From CAXQZM01 sp964228455 (GTDB lineage: Bacteria; Pseudomonadota; Alphaproteobacteria; UBA7985), in NCBI GenBank assembly GCA_964228455.1, contig CAXQZM010000093.1, positions 1 to 14,624 on the forward strand: 14,624 nt of DNA, in the 5' to 3' direction. Position 1 is the stretch's first letter; the number at the start of each line of letters is the position of its first letter. Of this stretch, positions 6,705 through 13,710 are shown in pieces. The translations under genes were made by a program, and so were the position numbers. The notes under the pieces were generated by a model, which made no database searches, was not told the origin of the DNA, and saw nothing but the letters and a program-made list of their open reading frames with translations.

Positions 6705-7559
6705 ATGTACGAATTGGTGAACACTCAAACAACGCTCACTGATATGGAGCGGTATCTCTTTGATCTTAATGGCTTCATAGTAATTCGAAATGCGCTTTCT
6801 CGACAGGAAGTGTCTGATTGTGATCTTATTTTAGATACGCTGCAAAATTGTAAAGCCGGTGAGTGGTTTGGGCATGTTCATGGCCATAACTTTACGGGCG
6901 CTCATGAAGGCCTAAATTTACAACAGATCTATGAATCAGGCCCGGCATTCCAGCGACTAATTGATCACCCATCTTGGATTTCCAAAGTAACTCACTTCAT
7001 AGGAACCGATGAGCCTAATTTTGACAGTCACCATGGGCCTGTTTTCATCGATGAAAACTTTGCAAATATAAGAGAGAAAGGTCAGGCTATCGGACTACAC
7101 TCTGGTGGTGATAAGCGAGTGACCCGCTGTCAGTTTCGCTACCATAATGGACAATTTCATTGCGGTCAGGTCAATATCTTAATTGCATTTCGAGATATCG
7201 GGCCGGGTGATGGTGCCACGATGCTGATACCTGGAAGCCATAAGTCAAACATACCTCACCCAGAATATGATCACGCGGCAATTTCTGATACTCCAACCTC
7301 AGTAGATGGAGTTACCGGTGCAATTGAAGTGCATATGAAGGCAGGTGATGCATTGCTTTTTGTTGATGCGATTATGCATGGCTCAGCCGCTAGAGTGAAT
7401 GAGGGGCAACGTCGCATTGCAGTCTACCGGTATGGACCCAGCTGGGGCTTTTTTCGTCACGAATATCGCCCCTCTGAGCAGCTAATGAGACAGTTATCTG
7501 ATGAACAAAAACAAATTGTTATGCCGCATCGTATCGTGTTGTCGCCATCAACAAAGTAA
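6705..7559 (+). CDS. PhyH-family Fe(II)/2-oxoglutarate oxygenase with HxG iron motif
   Basis: Cytoplasmic non-haem iron oxygenase-like protein of the phytanoyl-CoA dioxygenase (PhyH) superfamily; 284 residues, a usual length. The double-stranded beta-helix core runs from about 105 to 245. The proximal iron motif reads LHSGGD (131-136), so H132 is followed by G134 where most members have Asp. The distal histidine is probably H225 (MHGSAARVNEGQRR), and R236 or R237 would bind the 2-oxoglutarate carboxylate. GPGDGATMLIPGSHKSNIPHP (167-187) is characteristic of a marine/planctomycete-type subfamily. The substrate is unknown. GGAG at 6701-6704 touches the ATG at 6705 with no spacer; the in-frame TTG at 6714 has better spacing (9 bases), so translation may begin there or at GTG 6717. 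There is no close operon partner. Confidence 0.85.
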   Translation: MYELVNTQTTLTDMERYLFDLNGFIVIRNALSRQEVSDCDLILDTLQNCKAGEWFGHVHGHNFTGAHEGLNLQQIYESGPAFQRLIDHPSWISKVTHFIGTDEPNFDSHHGPVFIDENFANIREKGQAIGLHSGGDKRVTRCQFRYHNGQFHCGQVNILIAFRDIGPGDGATMLIPGSHKSNIPHPEYDHAAISDTPTSVDGVTGAIEVHMKAGDALLFVDAIMHGSAARVNEGQRRIAVYRYGPSWGFFRHEYRPSEQLMRQLSDEQKQIVMPHRIVLSPSTK

Positions 7560-7627
7560 GTGTGTGATTAATTATAAAAATTAGCGGAGCGGTGGGATAA
7601 GCCGAAGGGTGTGATAAAATTTCTTTC

Positions 7628-7682
7628 TTTTAAAAAATTATTTAAAATAGTTTTTGAACGGAGTGCTTTTGGTTCTTGTAGA
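7628..7682 (+). promoter_or_regulatory. Candidate tRNA-Pro promoter with A/T-rich upstream element
   Basis: TTGAAC (7654-7659) and TGTAGA (7677-7682) are 17 bases apart. They are preceded by an A/T-only tract that includes the dyad TTTTAAA/TTTAAAA (7628-7634 and 7641-7647), reminiscent of an UP element. A G-rich stretch follows before the tRNA 5' end. This is typical layout for a stable-RNA promoter, although the -10 is poor. Confidence 0.4.
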
Positions 7683-7714
7683 AATGCGGGGAGGGGTCTA
7701 GGGGCCTCCTTGTT

Positions 7715-7791
7715 CGGGGCGTAGCTCAGTCTGGTGGAGCGCTGGCTTTGGGTGCCAGAGGCCGGAGGTTCGAATCCTCTCGCCCCGACCA
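7715..7791 (+). tRNA. tRNA-Pro (anticodon TGG)
   Basis: 77 nucleotides with an encoded CCA. The acceptor CGGGGCG pairs perfectly with CGCCCCG and the discriminator is A. The anticodon stem CTGGC/GCCAG closes the loop TTTGGGT, with TGG at 7749-7751. The T-loop TTCGAAT is present. The anticodon reads CCA and, with modified U34, other proline codons. It converges on the alpha/beta hydrolase gene, with a 25-base gap. Confidence 0.97.
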
Positions 7792-7816
7792 TATCCCTAT
7801 CAAATAATTGATTTAT

Positions 7817-8695
7817 TTATGCTAAGCCTTTTCCGACGAACTGCAGTACTAAATTAGCAATCTCTTTTGGCTTTTCTAAATGGACAAAGTGTGTGCCAGA
7901 AACGGTCTGTGACGTCATCTCTGGTCCTAAGTGGAGTTTTTTTGGAAATATACTGCCACTATCGGCTCGAACGATGAGAGTCTTGCAGGATACTTTTCTT
8001 AATAGCCATGCAACTTCACTTGCAACATACCTAAATGTCCTCGCTTCCCATTCCCGAGGGCATTTAAGCGCTAATTCACCTGTTTCATCTTTACTTAAAC
8101 ACGAATTTACATAGGCGATGATCGCACTTTTTGGCCAAGTTGAAAATGCTTTTCGGCCAGTAAAATATTGAACTGCAGCAGCATTATCTGGCCAGTGGGC
8201 TCGACGTCGTAACGCGCCGAGATAAAGCTTATTTCGACGCGATAGCCAATTGGATCGTTTGACCAAAGGGTAGATAAGGGCAAGTGAGGTTGGTAATATA
8301 GCAGGGTCGATTGCAATTAGGTGTGAAAACATATCAGGGTTTTGTTCTGCTATACGAAGAGCAGTTACTCCGCCCAAGGAATGGCCCGCATATGCAACCC
8401 GCCCATTGAAGTGCTGACGTATCACGAAGTTTAGATCGTCCTGATAAAACTTCCATGGATCTTTTGGTAGGTCGGGGATTGGAAGTCGGTCTGCTGTTGC
8501 GCCATGACCTCTAAAATCAAGGCCATATACATCGAAGCGATCGGACAAAAGTGACATGAACTCCACTTGACAAAGCGCGCTCATACCATTGCCGTGTCCC
8601 ATTAGTAGGGGTGGTTTTCCTGCGTTCTGGGGGCTGCGCCAACAAGCCATATAACCCGTGGGCACTTCAAGTAATGTCCGCTCAAAAGGGGGCAT
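7817..8695 (-). CDS. Alpha/beta hydrolase
   Basis: A 292-residue soluble serine hydrolase of the alpha/beta fold. The oxyanion-loop motif HGNG is at 34-37. The nucleophile elbow GHSLGG carries S106, the acid is probably D245 (RADSGS), and the catalytic histidine is probably H269 in GTHFVHLEKP. An alpha-helical cap appears to occupy about 135-220. The motifs are complete, so it should be active, but the substrate (ester, lactone or thioester) cannot be read from sequence. It is the last gene of a six-gene operon, and its ATG directly abuts the TAA of the flavin reductase gene. The region before its ATG has no Shine-Dalgarno, so it probably relies on ribosomes that finish the previous gene. Confidence 0.92.
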   Translation of the reverse strand: MPPFERTLLEVPTGYMACWRSPQNAGKPPLLMGHGNGMSALCQVEFMSLLSDRFDVYGLDFRGHGATADRLPIPDLPKDPWKFYQDDLNFVIRQHFNGRVAYAGHSLGGVTALRIAEQNPDMFSHLIAIDPAILPTSLALIYPLVKRSNWLSRRNKLYLGALRRRAHWPDNAAAVQYFTGRKAFSTWPKSAIIAYVNSCLSKDETGELALKCPREWEARTFRYVASEVAWLLRKVSCKTLIVRADSGSIFPKKLHLGPEMTSQTVSGTHFVHLEKPKEIANLVLQFVGKGLA

Positions 8696-9262
8696 TTAGG
8701 AGAGAAGTGTTTGTGCTAACTGCTCTGCTGATTTCTTAGCAAGGTCCTCTGCCAACCCGGGTAATAACCTGCCTTCGTCATCGAACGCTGTCTTGCAGTT
8801 ACCCAGAGCAATCTGTTCAGGCATCAAAAGGGATCTTAAGTGACCCATAATTAGTCGCATAACCTGCAGTCCTTTTATGCCGCCTAGTGCTCCAGGTGAA
8901 GCCGCGAGAAGAACTGCTGGGCGCATATCAAAGGGGTTGCCTTTCGGATGCTCACCATTCGGCTGTGTCATCCAATCAATCAGGTTTTTGAGCCCGCCGG
9001 TCGGTCCACCGTTATATTCGGGGCTCGCAATAACAAACCCGTGTGCTTGCATGGCCAGGTCACGAACTTCATTGCAATAATTTTCGATCTTCGCTGGTAG
9101 TGTTCCACCTGTTGTAACATTAGGAACTGGATGGGTCCCGGGACTAATATACACCGCTTCAAAATCTAAACCTGTGGCGCGCACTAGTTGCTCATAGGCT
9201 TCTAGGAGTTTTCGATTATACGAGCCTTTACGGCCTGATCCATCAAGAAAGATGAGCTTCAT
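8696..9262 (-). CDS. NAD(P)H-dependent FMN reductase (flavodoxin-like fold)
   Basis: A 188-residue cytoplasmic flavoprotein of the NADPH-dependent FMN reductase family, which passes electrons from NAD(P)H to FMN, quinones, azo dyes or metal ions. The FMN phosphate loop GSGRKGSYNRKL is at 8-19. The second flavin loop SPEYNGGPTGGLKNLIDW starts at 80, and LLAASPGALGG follows in the third. Length is typical for the family. The true electron acceptor is unknown. It overlaps hisI by four bases (ATGA) and abuts the hydrolase gene (TAAATG). It may supply reduced flavin to another enzyme, but no flavin-dependent monooxygenase is encoded in this operon. Confidence 0.92.
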   Translation of the reverse strand: MKLIFLDGSGRKGSYNRKLLEAYEQLVRATGLDFEAVYISPGTHPVPNVTTGGTLPAKIENYCNEVRDLAMQAHGFVIASPEYNGGPTGGLKNLIDWMTQPNGEHPKGNPFDMRPAVLLAASPGALGGIKGLQVMRLIMGHLRSLLMPEQIALGNCKTAFDDEGRLLPGLAEDLAKKSAEQLAQTLLS

Positions 9263-9582
9263 GATAGACTGCCTGAGTTATCAAAACAGGTTCGTGTTCC
9301 CAAGTGGCAGGCCGCTCCAATCTGGCTCACTTGGAGAAGAAGGGTGTCGCCGTCGCAGTCTGCTTTGGCGGAAATTAAATTCTGTGTATGTCCTGATGTG
9401 GAGCCCTTTTCCCATAGCTTTTCCCTCGAGCGAGACCAATAAGTTACGCGCTTAGTCTCAAGAGTTATTCGTAGGCTCTCGGCGGACATCCATGCCATCA
9501 TTAAAACTTCTTTCGTTTCCGCGCATTGCGCAATCGCTGGCACTAGGCCGTCATCGTTAAATCTAATTTTATCAAAATTCAT
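9259..9582 (-). CDS. hisI: Phosphoribosyl-AMP cyclohydrolase
   Basis: Third enzyme of histidine biosynthesis; it opens the adenine ring of phosphoribosyl-AMP. The protein has 107 residues, a compact stand-alone HisI not fused to HisE. Motifs are AWMSAESL (30-37), YWSRSREKLWEKGSTSGH (48-65), the metal-binding DCDGD (75-79), and the zinc cysteines C76, C92 (ACH) and C99 (TCF). All known metal ligands are present. GGAAG eight bases before the ATG supports the start. It overlaps the upstream PLP enzyme and the downstream flavin reductase by ATGA each. No other his gene is in the window, so hisI lies outside a histidine operon here. It is somewhat shorter at the N-terminus than many alphaproteobacterial HisI proteins. 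Confidence 0.96.
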   Translation of the reverse strand: MNFDKIRFNDDGLVPAIAQCAETKEVLMMAWMSAESLRITLETKRVTYWSRSREKLWEKGSTSGHTQNLISAKADCDGDTLLLQVSQIGAACHLGTRTCFDNSGSLS

Positions 9583-10781
9583 GACAAGGCTTCCAAAGCT
9601 TTATTTAGGTCAGAGATTAGTTCATCAGGCTCCTCTAGTCCAATCTGCAATCGGAGAAGCGGCCCGAAGTCTTTGAATGCTTTATTCCAGTCCGGAGCCG
9701 AGCGGTATGCTGGCAGATCATACAACACCGCCAGACTCTCAAAACCGCCCCATGAATAACCTATCCCGAAAAGCTCAAGACTCTCGACCATACGTTCTGA
9801 GGCCGCGCGAGTGAATTTTGGGCTTAAGAACGCTCCGAAAAGCCCAGTTGAGCCAGTGAATTGTTCTTTCCAGTGCTCATGGCCAGGGGATTTGGGAAGA
9901 GCTGGATGACGGACCGACATGATCTTAGGATGCTTTTCTAAATATTTGGCGACCTTGACGGCACTTTTAGAAATAGCATCGAGCCTGACTTTCAAGGTTC
10001 TTAGTCCTCTCAAGGCCAAATAAACATCATCTGGGCCCACGTGATTGCCCATCAATGTTGATTGATGACGCAGCATTGGACCAACTTTTTCGTTTCCAAT
10101 AACTATACCAAAAAAAGCATCAGAGTGCCCCGCGTAATATTTAGTCCCAGCGGCAAGTGAAATGTCAGCGCCTTCTTTTACTGCGGGGTAATATAATGAT
10201 GTTGGCCAGGTTGTATCAACAATGCTGATTATCTTATGCTTTCTAGCCAGAGAGTAGAGGCCCCTAGCGTCTGGCATTTCGAATGTGAGAGATCCGGGGG
10301 TCTCAAAGTAAATCACCTTAGTGTTACTTTGAATCATTCTTTCTGTGGTCCCTAAATCTAACGGATCAAAAAAAGTTGTCTCGACACCATACTTTTTCAG
10401 GAATCCGTCTGCAAAGAGGCGCGCAGGTCCGTAAACATTATCGGCAATAAGCAAATGGTCTCCGGACTCTAGACAGGCTGTTAAAGCAAGAGATACAGCC
10501 GATAAGCCAGAAGATGTGGCTACAGCATGACTTCCACCATCTAATTCTGCTAAAATTTCCTCAAGAGCCATGGTAGTATCGCTTCCCATGATGCCATAAC
10601 CTACCTCCCCTGATCTTTTTCGCCTTTCGTTCCACTCGGCGATTTGAGAGAAGTCATCGTAAAGGAGGGTTGAGCCTCTATATATCGGCGGATTTACTGT
10701 CCCAAGGCCTAAGCCAGGCTGCCGGTGTCCTGTTGCATCGTGCACAAGTCGTGTTTGAGTGCTGTACTTCTTTTTTTTCAT
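9579..10781 (-). CDS. metC: PLP-dependent cystathionine beta-lyase-like enzyme (MetC, Cys/Met metabolism family)
   Basis: A 400-residue cytoplasmic PLP enzyme of the Cys/Met metabolism family, likely cleaving cystathionine to homocysteine, pyruvate and ammonia for methionine synthesis. The Schiff-base lysine is K214 in AAGTKYYAGHSD, whose GHSD pattern favours MetC over MetB. D189 (VDTTWPT) should hold the pyridine nitrogen. SSGLSAVSLAL (90-100) binds the phosphate and IYFETPGSLTFEMPD (157-171) follows. The segment that usually reads Y-G-R-x-G-T-P-T is YGIMGSDTT (62-70), so the phosphate-contacting Arg is Ile and Pro is lost. The substrate range may therefore differ. The overlap with hisI is ATGA, and the upstream junction to the DsbA-like gene is TAAATG. 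Confidence 0.88.
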   Translation of the reverse strand: MKKKKYSTQTRLVHDATGHRQPGLGLGTVNPPIYRGSTLLYDDFSQIAEWNERRKRSGEVGYGIMGSDTTMALEEILAELDGGSHAVATSSGLSAVSLALTACLESGDHLLIADNVYGPARLFADGFLKKYGVETTFFDPLDLGTTERMIQSNTKVIYFETPGSLTFEMPDARGLYSLARKHKIISIVDTTWPTSLYYPAVKEGADISLAAGTKYYAGHSDAFFGIVIGNEKVGPMLRHQSTLMGNHVGPDDVYLALRGLRTLKVRLDAISKSAVKVAKYLEKHPKIMSVRHPALPKSPGHEHWKEQFTGSTGLFGAFLSPKFTRAASERMVESLELFGIGYSWGGFESLAVLYDLPAYRSAPDWNKAFKDFGPLLRLQIGLEEPDELISDLNKALEALS

Positions 10782-11435
10782 TTAAGCGGCTTTCTGGTTT
10801 AACAAATCAAAAACCCGATTAAGGGCAGCTTTATCTTGGGCGCCGGATAACGCATAAGTTCCATTTACAATGAAAAAAGGTACTCCAGTAATGCCGCGAT
10901 CTCGAGCGGCTCTATGCTCGTCAAATATTTCTGCTTTGTGATGACCCTCATCGATTGCCCTTTCAAGCCTAGTTGGATCAAAACCTGAAGATTGCCAAAT
11001 ATCAATGATTTGGTCTCTCTGGCCTAGGTCCAAGCCCTTTTCAAAATAGGCGGCAAAAAGACTTCGAGCAAAAATATCTACCTTCTCGATATCGCAATCG
11101 AATACTTGGGACTCTCTAAGCGCTATGTGTGCAAGAACTGTTGACGGTGTTTGTGTGATCTTATCAAAGTCAATCGCAATACCTAAATCTTTGGCTGCGA
11201 TTTTTATAGCTCCATAAACTCTATCGGCACCTTCTTTCCCTCCAAATTTGCGCTCAAGGTATTCACGCCGGTCCATCCCCTTGTGAGGCATTTCTGGATT
11301 AAGCATGAAGCACCTCCACCTCATTCGGGTAGTCCTATCCGTTTCATCTAGCGCAAGGTCGAGGCGCTTTAACCCTATATAACACCAGGGGCATATAGGA
11401 TCAGAGAAAATATCAATGACAATCGGTGCGGTCAT
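10782..11435 (-). CDS. DsbA/FrnE family thiol oxidoreductase (cytoplasmic)
   Basis: A 217-residue thioredoxin-fold protein of the FrnE-like DsbA subfamily. The redox motif CPWC gives C15 and C18 directly after the first strand (IDIFSDPICPWC). The cis-proline is P186 in GVPFFIVNG, and a helical domain is inserted at about 55-165. No signal peptide is present, so it acts in the cytoplasm, as do other FrnE proteins linked to oxidative stress and disulfide exchange. The conserved pattern WRCFMLNPEMP (40-50) is typical. The physiological partner is unknown. It is the second gene of the operon, joined to yciB and to the PLP lyase by abutting TAAATG junctions. There is no Shine-Dalgarno before the ATG, which suggests coupled translation. 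Confidence 0.93.
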   Translation of the reverse strand: MTAPIVIDIFSDPICPWCYIGLKRLDLALDETDRTTRMRWRCFMLNPEMPHKGMDRREYLERKFGGKEGADRVYGAIKIAAKDLGIAIDFDKITQTPSTVLAHIALRESQVFDCDIEKVDIFARSLFAAYFEKGLDLGQRDQIIDIWQSSGFDPTRLERAIDEGHHKAEIFDEHRAARDRGITGVPFFIVNGTYALSGAQDKAALNRVFDLLNQKAA

Positions 11436-12038
11436 TTAATCATTCGTATTTTTAGCATTATCAGAAATGATTGGAAACAGAGCGTACATCGTAAATGCCA
11501 TGTTCAACACGGCTAGGCCTACTTTCCCAGCAAAGGCCCACGCATCAGGTGATAGTGCAATCCATAAAGCTTCATTAAGTGCCGCAGAAATAAGAGAGCC
11601 AAGTGCCATTAGCATTGCTGCGCGAAGCCACTGTTTATCGCTCGCTACAAGATTGTTACCAAATAATTTTTTCAGAATGGGAAAGCCAACGAGCCACGTT
11701 ATGCCAAGAGCCGAAGCATAAATAAGGCTGACGGCAGTTAGCTTTATCTTTAGCCATACTGCATCTCCACCAGTTGCAATTGTCAGGCTGCCAAACCCAA
11801 CCAATAATAACGTTGATACTAAAAGTAGCCAGGGTGTTTCGCTCTCTTTCCACCAAATATAGGCTAGTGAGGCCATTGCAAGTGGGAGCATAGCACATGT
11901 AGCCCAGAAGAACCGGTCAGCTGATTCATCTAACCCGAACAAGCGACCTGCATAGAGGATCACCAGAAAAATGCCCACTGGCCCCAGTTCTAAAACTGAC
12001 TTTTGAGATTGTGGTAGGTTTTTAGTTTTCTCGCTCAT
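11436..12038 (-). CDS. yciB: Inner membrane-spanning protein YciB (IspA/septation protein A family)
   Basis: A 200-residue inner-membrane protein resembling YciB, which in E. coli interacts with elongation and division machinery and supports envelope integrity. About five to six hydrophobic helices are seen: near 17-34, 43-61, 68-86, 94-117, 138-160 and 167-190. Family marks are the early GPVGIFLVILYAGRLFG, LLLVGFGSLTIATGGDAVWLKIKLT, and WLVGFPILKKLFGNNL. The N-terminal tail (about 15 polar residues) is longer than in E. coli. It is the first gene of the six-gene operon and faces the acyltransferase gene across 159 bp. Translation appears to start at the ATG at 12038 with only a weak GA-rich site. 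Confidence 0.9.
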   Translation of the reverse strand: MSEKTKNLPQSQKSVLELGPVGIFLVILYAGRLFGLDESADRFFWATCAMLPLAMASLAYIWWKESETPWLLLVSTLLLVGFGSLTIATGGDAVWLKIKLTAVSLIYASALGITWLVGFPILKKLFGNNLVASDKQWLRAAMLMALGSLISAALNEALWIALSPDAWAFAGKVGLAVLNMAFTMYALFPIISDNAKNTND

Positions 12039-12080
12039 GCTCTATCTGAGATTCCATATTATTTGAAAGTTAAGTTTATA

Positions 12081-12102
12081 GGATATGCCTTCAAGCATAT
12101 TC
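12081..12102. promoter_or_regulatory. Inverted repeat in the divergent yciB/acyltransferase promoter region
   Basis: GGATATGC pairs with GCATATTC (eight pairs, one G-U) around CTTCAA. The core ATATGC/GCATAT is perfect. It lies 43 bp upstream of yciB and 95 bp upstream of the acyltransferase gene, well placed for an operator serving one or both transcripts. No promoter boxes stood out clearly in this gap; a T8 run is at 12135-12142. Confidence 0.35.
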
Positions 12103-12197
12103 AGGGAGGCAGTTCCAATAGAATAGTTTGTTCATTTTTTTTGGTCGAGTGAAAGCCCGTAATTGCCCCTTGGCTTAAATGCGCGTAGGGAAGGGTC

Positions 12198-13043
12198 ATG
12201 GATAAACACATCGTTGATACTCTTCTTGAGGAGCGAGCGCCCAAAATACACGAGCGTCCAGCCCTTCTTCGTTGGGTTCGGCGCATCTTGGACCCGATAC
12301 TCAAGTATCAGCAAGCTAGGGTAATGGCTGACGATATAAAGTATAAATCTGGCGCGCAGGTTATGCAGTATTGCCAGGATAAACTTGCTTTAGAAATTGA
12401 TGGTGAGGGCTTGGAGAATATGCCCCCGGAGGGTTCCCCCGCCATAATTATTGTAAATCATCCAACTGGCATTGCCGATGGAGTAGCGCTCTGGAAGTGG
12501 ATAGGACCCTTGCGCAGTGATTTAATGGTCTATGGTAATCGTGATACTCATAGGGTCACCAAAGGCGCTTATGATTTCATAGTACCAGTTGAGCTAGTGG
12601 AGCATAAGCAAACCCAAGAAAAAATGCGGGAAACCTTATATTGGACAAAGAAGTGTTTTGATGCGGGGCGAACATTAATTTTCTTCCCTTCTGGTCGGAT
12701 GTCATTCATGAATTGGCGTCAGCTTCGTTTTCGAGAGCGTCCGTGGAAATCTAGCGCGATCAAAATGGCGCGCCGATATAATTATCCCGTAATACCTATA
12801 ACCATTCGATCCTATAACTCGCTCCTTTTCTATTTCTTTTCGATTCTCTCTGAAGAGCTCCGGGATATTTGTTTGTTCTATGAGTTGATAAATAAAAAAG
12901 GGCAGAGATTCAAAATGAGTATGGGTCCAGCTCTTGACCTTGAGTCCTATACTAATGATCAGATTGACGAAATAACGCCACAACTTCAACGGTTTGTTGA
13001 GAAAGGCGATTACAGCAAGCCGTTCGTGCCAAATCTTAAATAA
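12198..13043 (+). CDS. PlsC-like glycerol/lysophospholipid acyltransferase
   Basis: A 281-residue acyltransferase of the glycerolipid (PlsC-like) superfamily, expected to move an acyl chain to a glycerol- or lysophospholipid-type acceptor at the inner membrane. The catalytic motif reads NHPTGIADG (87-95), with H88 and D94 five residues apart instead of the four of NHxxxxD. The acceptor motif is FFPSGRMSF (162-170) in place of FPEGTRS, so Glu is Ser. The third block is VIPITIRSY (198-206). These changes are shared, from memory, with an alphaproteobacterial subfamily and do not indicate decay. No N-terminal membrane helix is seen; an amphipathic basic start (about 20-45) may dock to the membrane. 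A strong purine-rich site at 12187-12195 precedes the ATG. It ends 15 bases before the HCCA isomerase-like gene, so the two form an operon. Confidence 0.88.
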   Translation: MDKHIVDTLLEERAPKIHERPALLRWVRRILDPILKYQQARVMADDIKYKSGAQVMQYCQDKLALEIDGEGLENMPPEGSPAIIIVNHPTGIADGVALWKWIGPLRSDLMVYGNRDTHRVTKGAYDFIVPVELVEHKQTQEKMRETLYWTKKCFDAGRTLIFFPSGRMSFMNWRQLRFRERPWKSSAIKMARRYNYPVIPITIRSYNSLLFYFFSILSEELRDICLFYELINKKGQRFKMSMGPALDLESYTNDQIDEITPQLQRFVEKGDYSKPFVPNLK

Positions 13044-13058
13044 TCGAGTGGGTAAGTA

Positions 13059-13658
13059 GTGCCGGCGCCAATACGTTACACGTTTTCGTTAATATCACCT
13101 TTTTCATATTTAGGCGCGGAAACATTTTTCAGACTCCTAGATAAAAAAAGGGTACCTGTAACTTACCGCGTAGTTTCGGTTGGAGATGTCTTTTTAGCTA
13201 CAGGTGGCTTGCCGCCCTCTAAGAGACATCCATCCAGGCAGGCGTATAGATTATTGGAACTTCAGCGTTGGAAACGCATACGGCAAAAAGTTCGTATGAA
13301 TTTACAGCCTAAATACTTTCCTGCGGATGACAGCTTAGCTGCAGCAATCGTAAATGCCGTAATCACCGAAGCGAATGATCCAAGACCAATGATTTTAGCT
13401 TTTCATAAAATTGTCTGGGAGGACAATGGTGATATCTCCGATCTAAATACCTTAATGAAGGTTGGCGCTAAAGCTGGATATGATATGGTCCGATTACGGG
13501 ACTCCGCTCATAGTGATGAGATGGCCGGGCTTAGAGAGGTGCATACCCAGGAGGCGATTGATGCGGGTATATTTGGAGTGCCTTGGTATGAAGTTCGGGG
13601 TGAAGATTTTTGGGGTCAGGATTCTCTTAATCAAATTGCTCAGCGTCTAGAAGACTAA
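13059..13658 (+). CDS. 2-hydroxychromene-2-carboxylate isomerase-like protein (DsbA/GST-kappa fold)
   Basis: A 199-residue thioredoxin-fold protein of the HCCA isomerase family, whose founding members act in naphthalene catabolism with glutathione as cofactor. The N-terminal motif FSLISPFSYLG (9-19) contains the probable active serine S13, where DsbA proteins have CxxC. The C-terminal block FGVPWYEVRGEDFWGQDSL (172-190) includes the cis-proline P175. No redox cysteine pair is present, so it is not a disulfide enzyme. The start is GTG with no clear Shine-Dalgarno, and the 15-base gap to the acyltransferase gene suggests coupling. No aromatic-degradation genes are nearby, so the natural substrate is probably not a chromene; a glutathione-dependent isomerase or transferase of unknown substrate is safer. 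Confidence 0.9.
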   Translation: MPAPIRYTFSLISPFSYLGAETFFRLLDKKRVPVTYRVVSVGDVFLATGGLPPSKRHPSRQAYRLLELQRWKRIRQKVRMNLQPKYFPADDSLAAAIVNAVITEANDPRPMILAFHKIVWEDNGDISDLNTLMKVGAKAGYDMVRLRDSAHSDEMAGLREVHTQEAIDAGIFGVPWYEVRGEDFWGQDSLNQIAQRLED

Positions 13659-13710
13659 GCATTGCAGTTTATGAGATGGGTCGTTAAGGGGCGAGCGTTG
13701 CAATAGCGAC

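Noticed and set aside
7568..7792. Minus-strand 74-codon frame beginning MVGARGFEPPASGTQ
   Set aside because: It is the antisense of tRNA-Pro; this peptide is a well-known false protein made from tRNA genes.
12135..12142. T8 run upstream of the acyltransferase gene as a terminator tail
   Set aside because: No stable stem sits directly before it on the plus strand; the dyad at 12081-12102 is 33 bases away.
12132..12314. Two overlapping minus-strand frames at the start of the acyltransferase gene
   Set aside because: They are antisense shadows of the acyltransferase start with no protein-like features.
13462..13650. Second plus-strand frame inside the HCCA isomerase-like gene
   Set aside because: It is a shifted-frame shadow of the conserved FGVPWYEV region.
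10782..13658. Frn/DsbA-like and HCCA isomerase-like proteins as a redox pair
   Set aside because: Only the first has CxxC. They are in opposite operons and the second is a Ser-type isomerase, so a shared redox relay is not supported.
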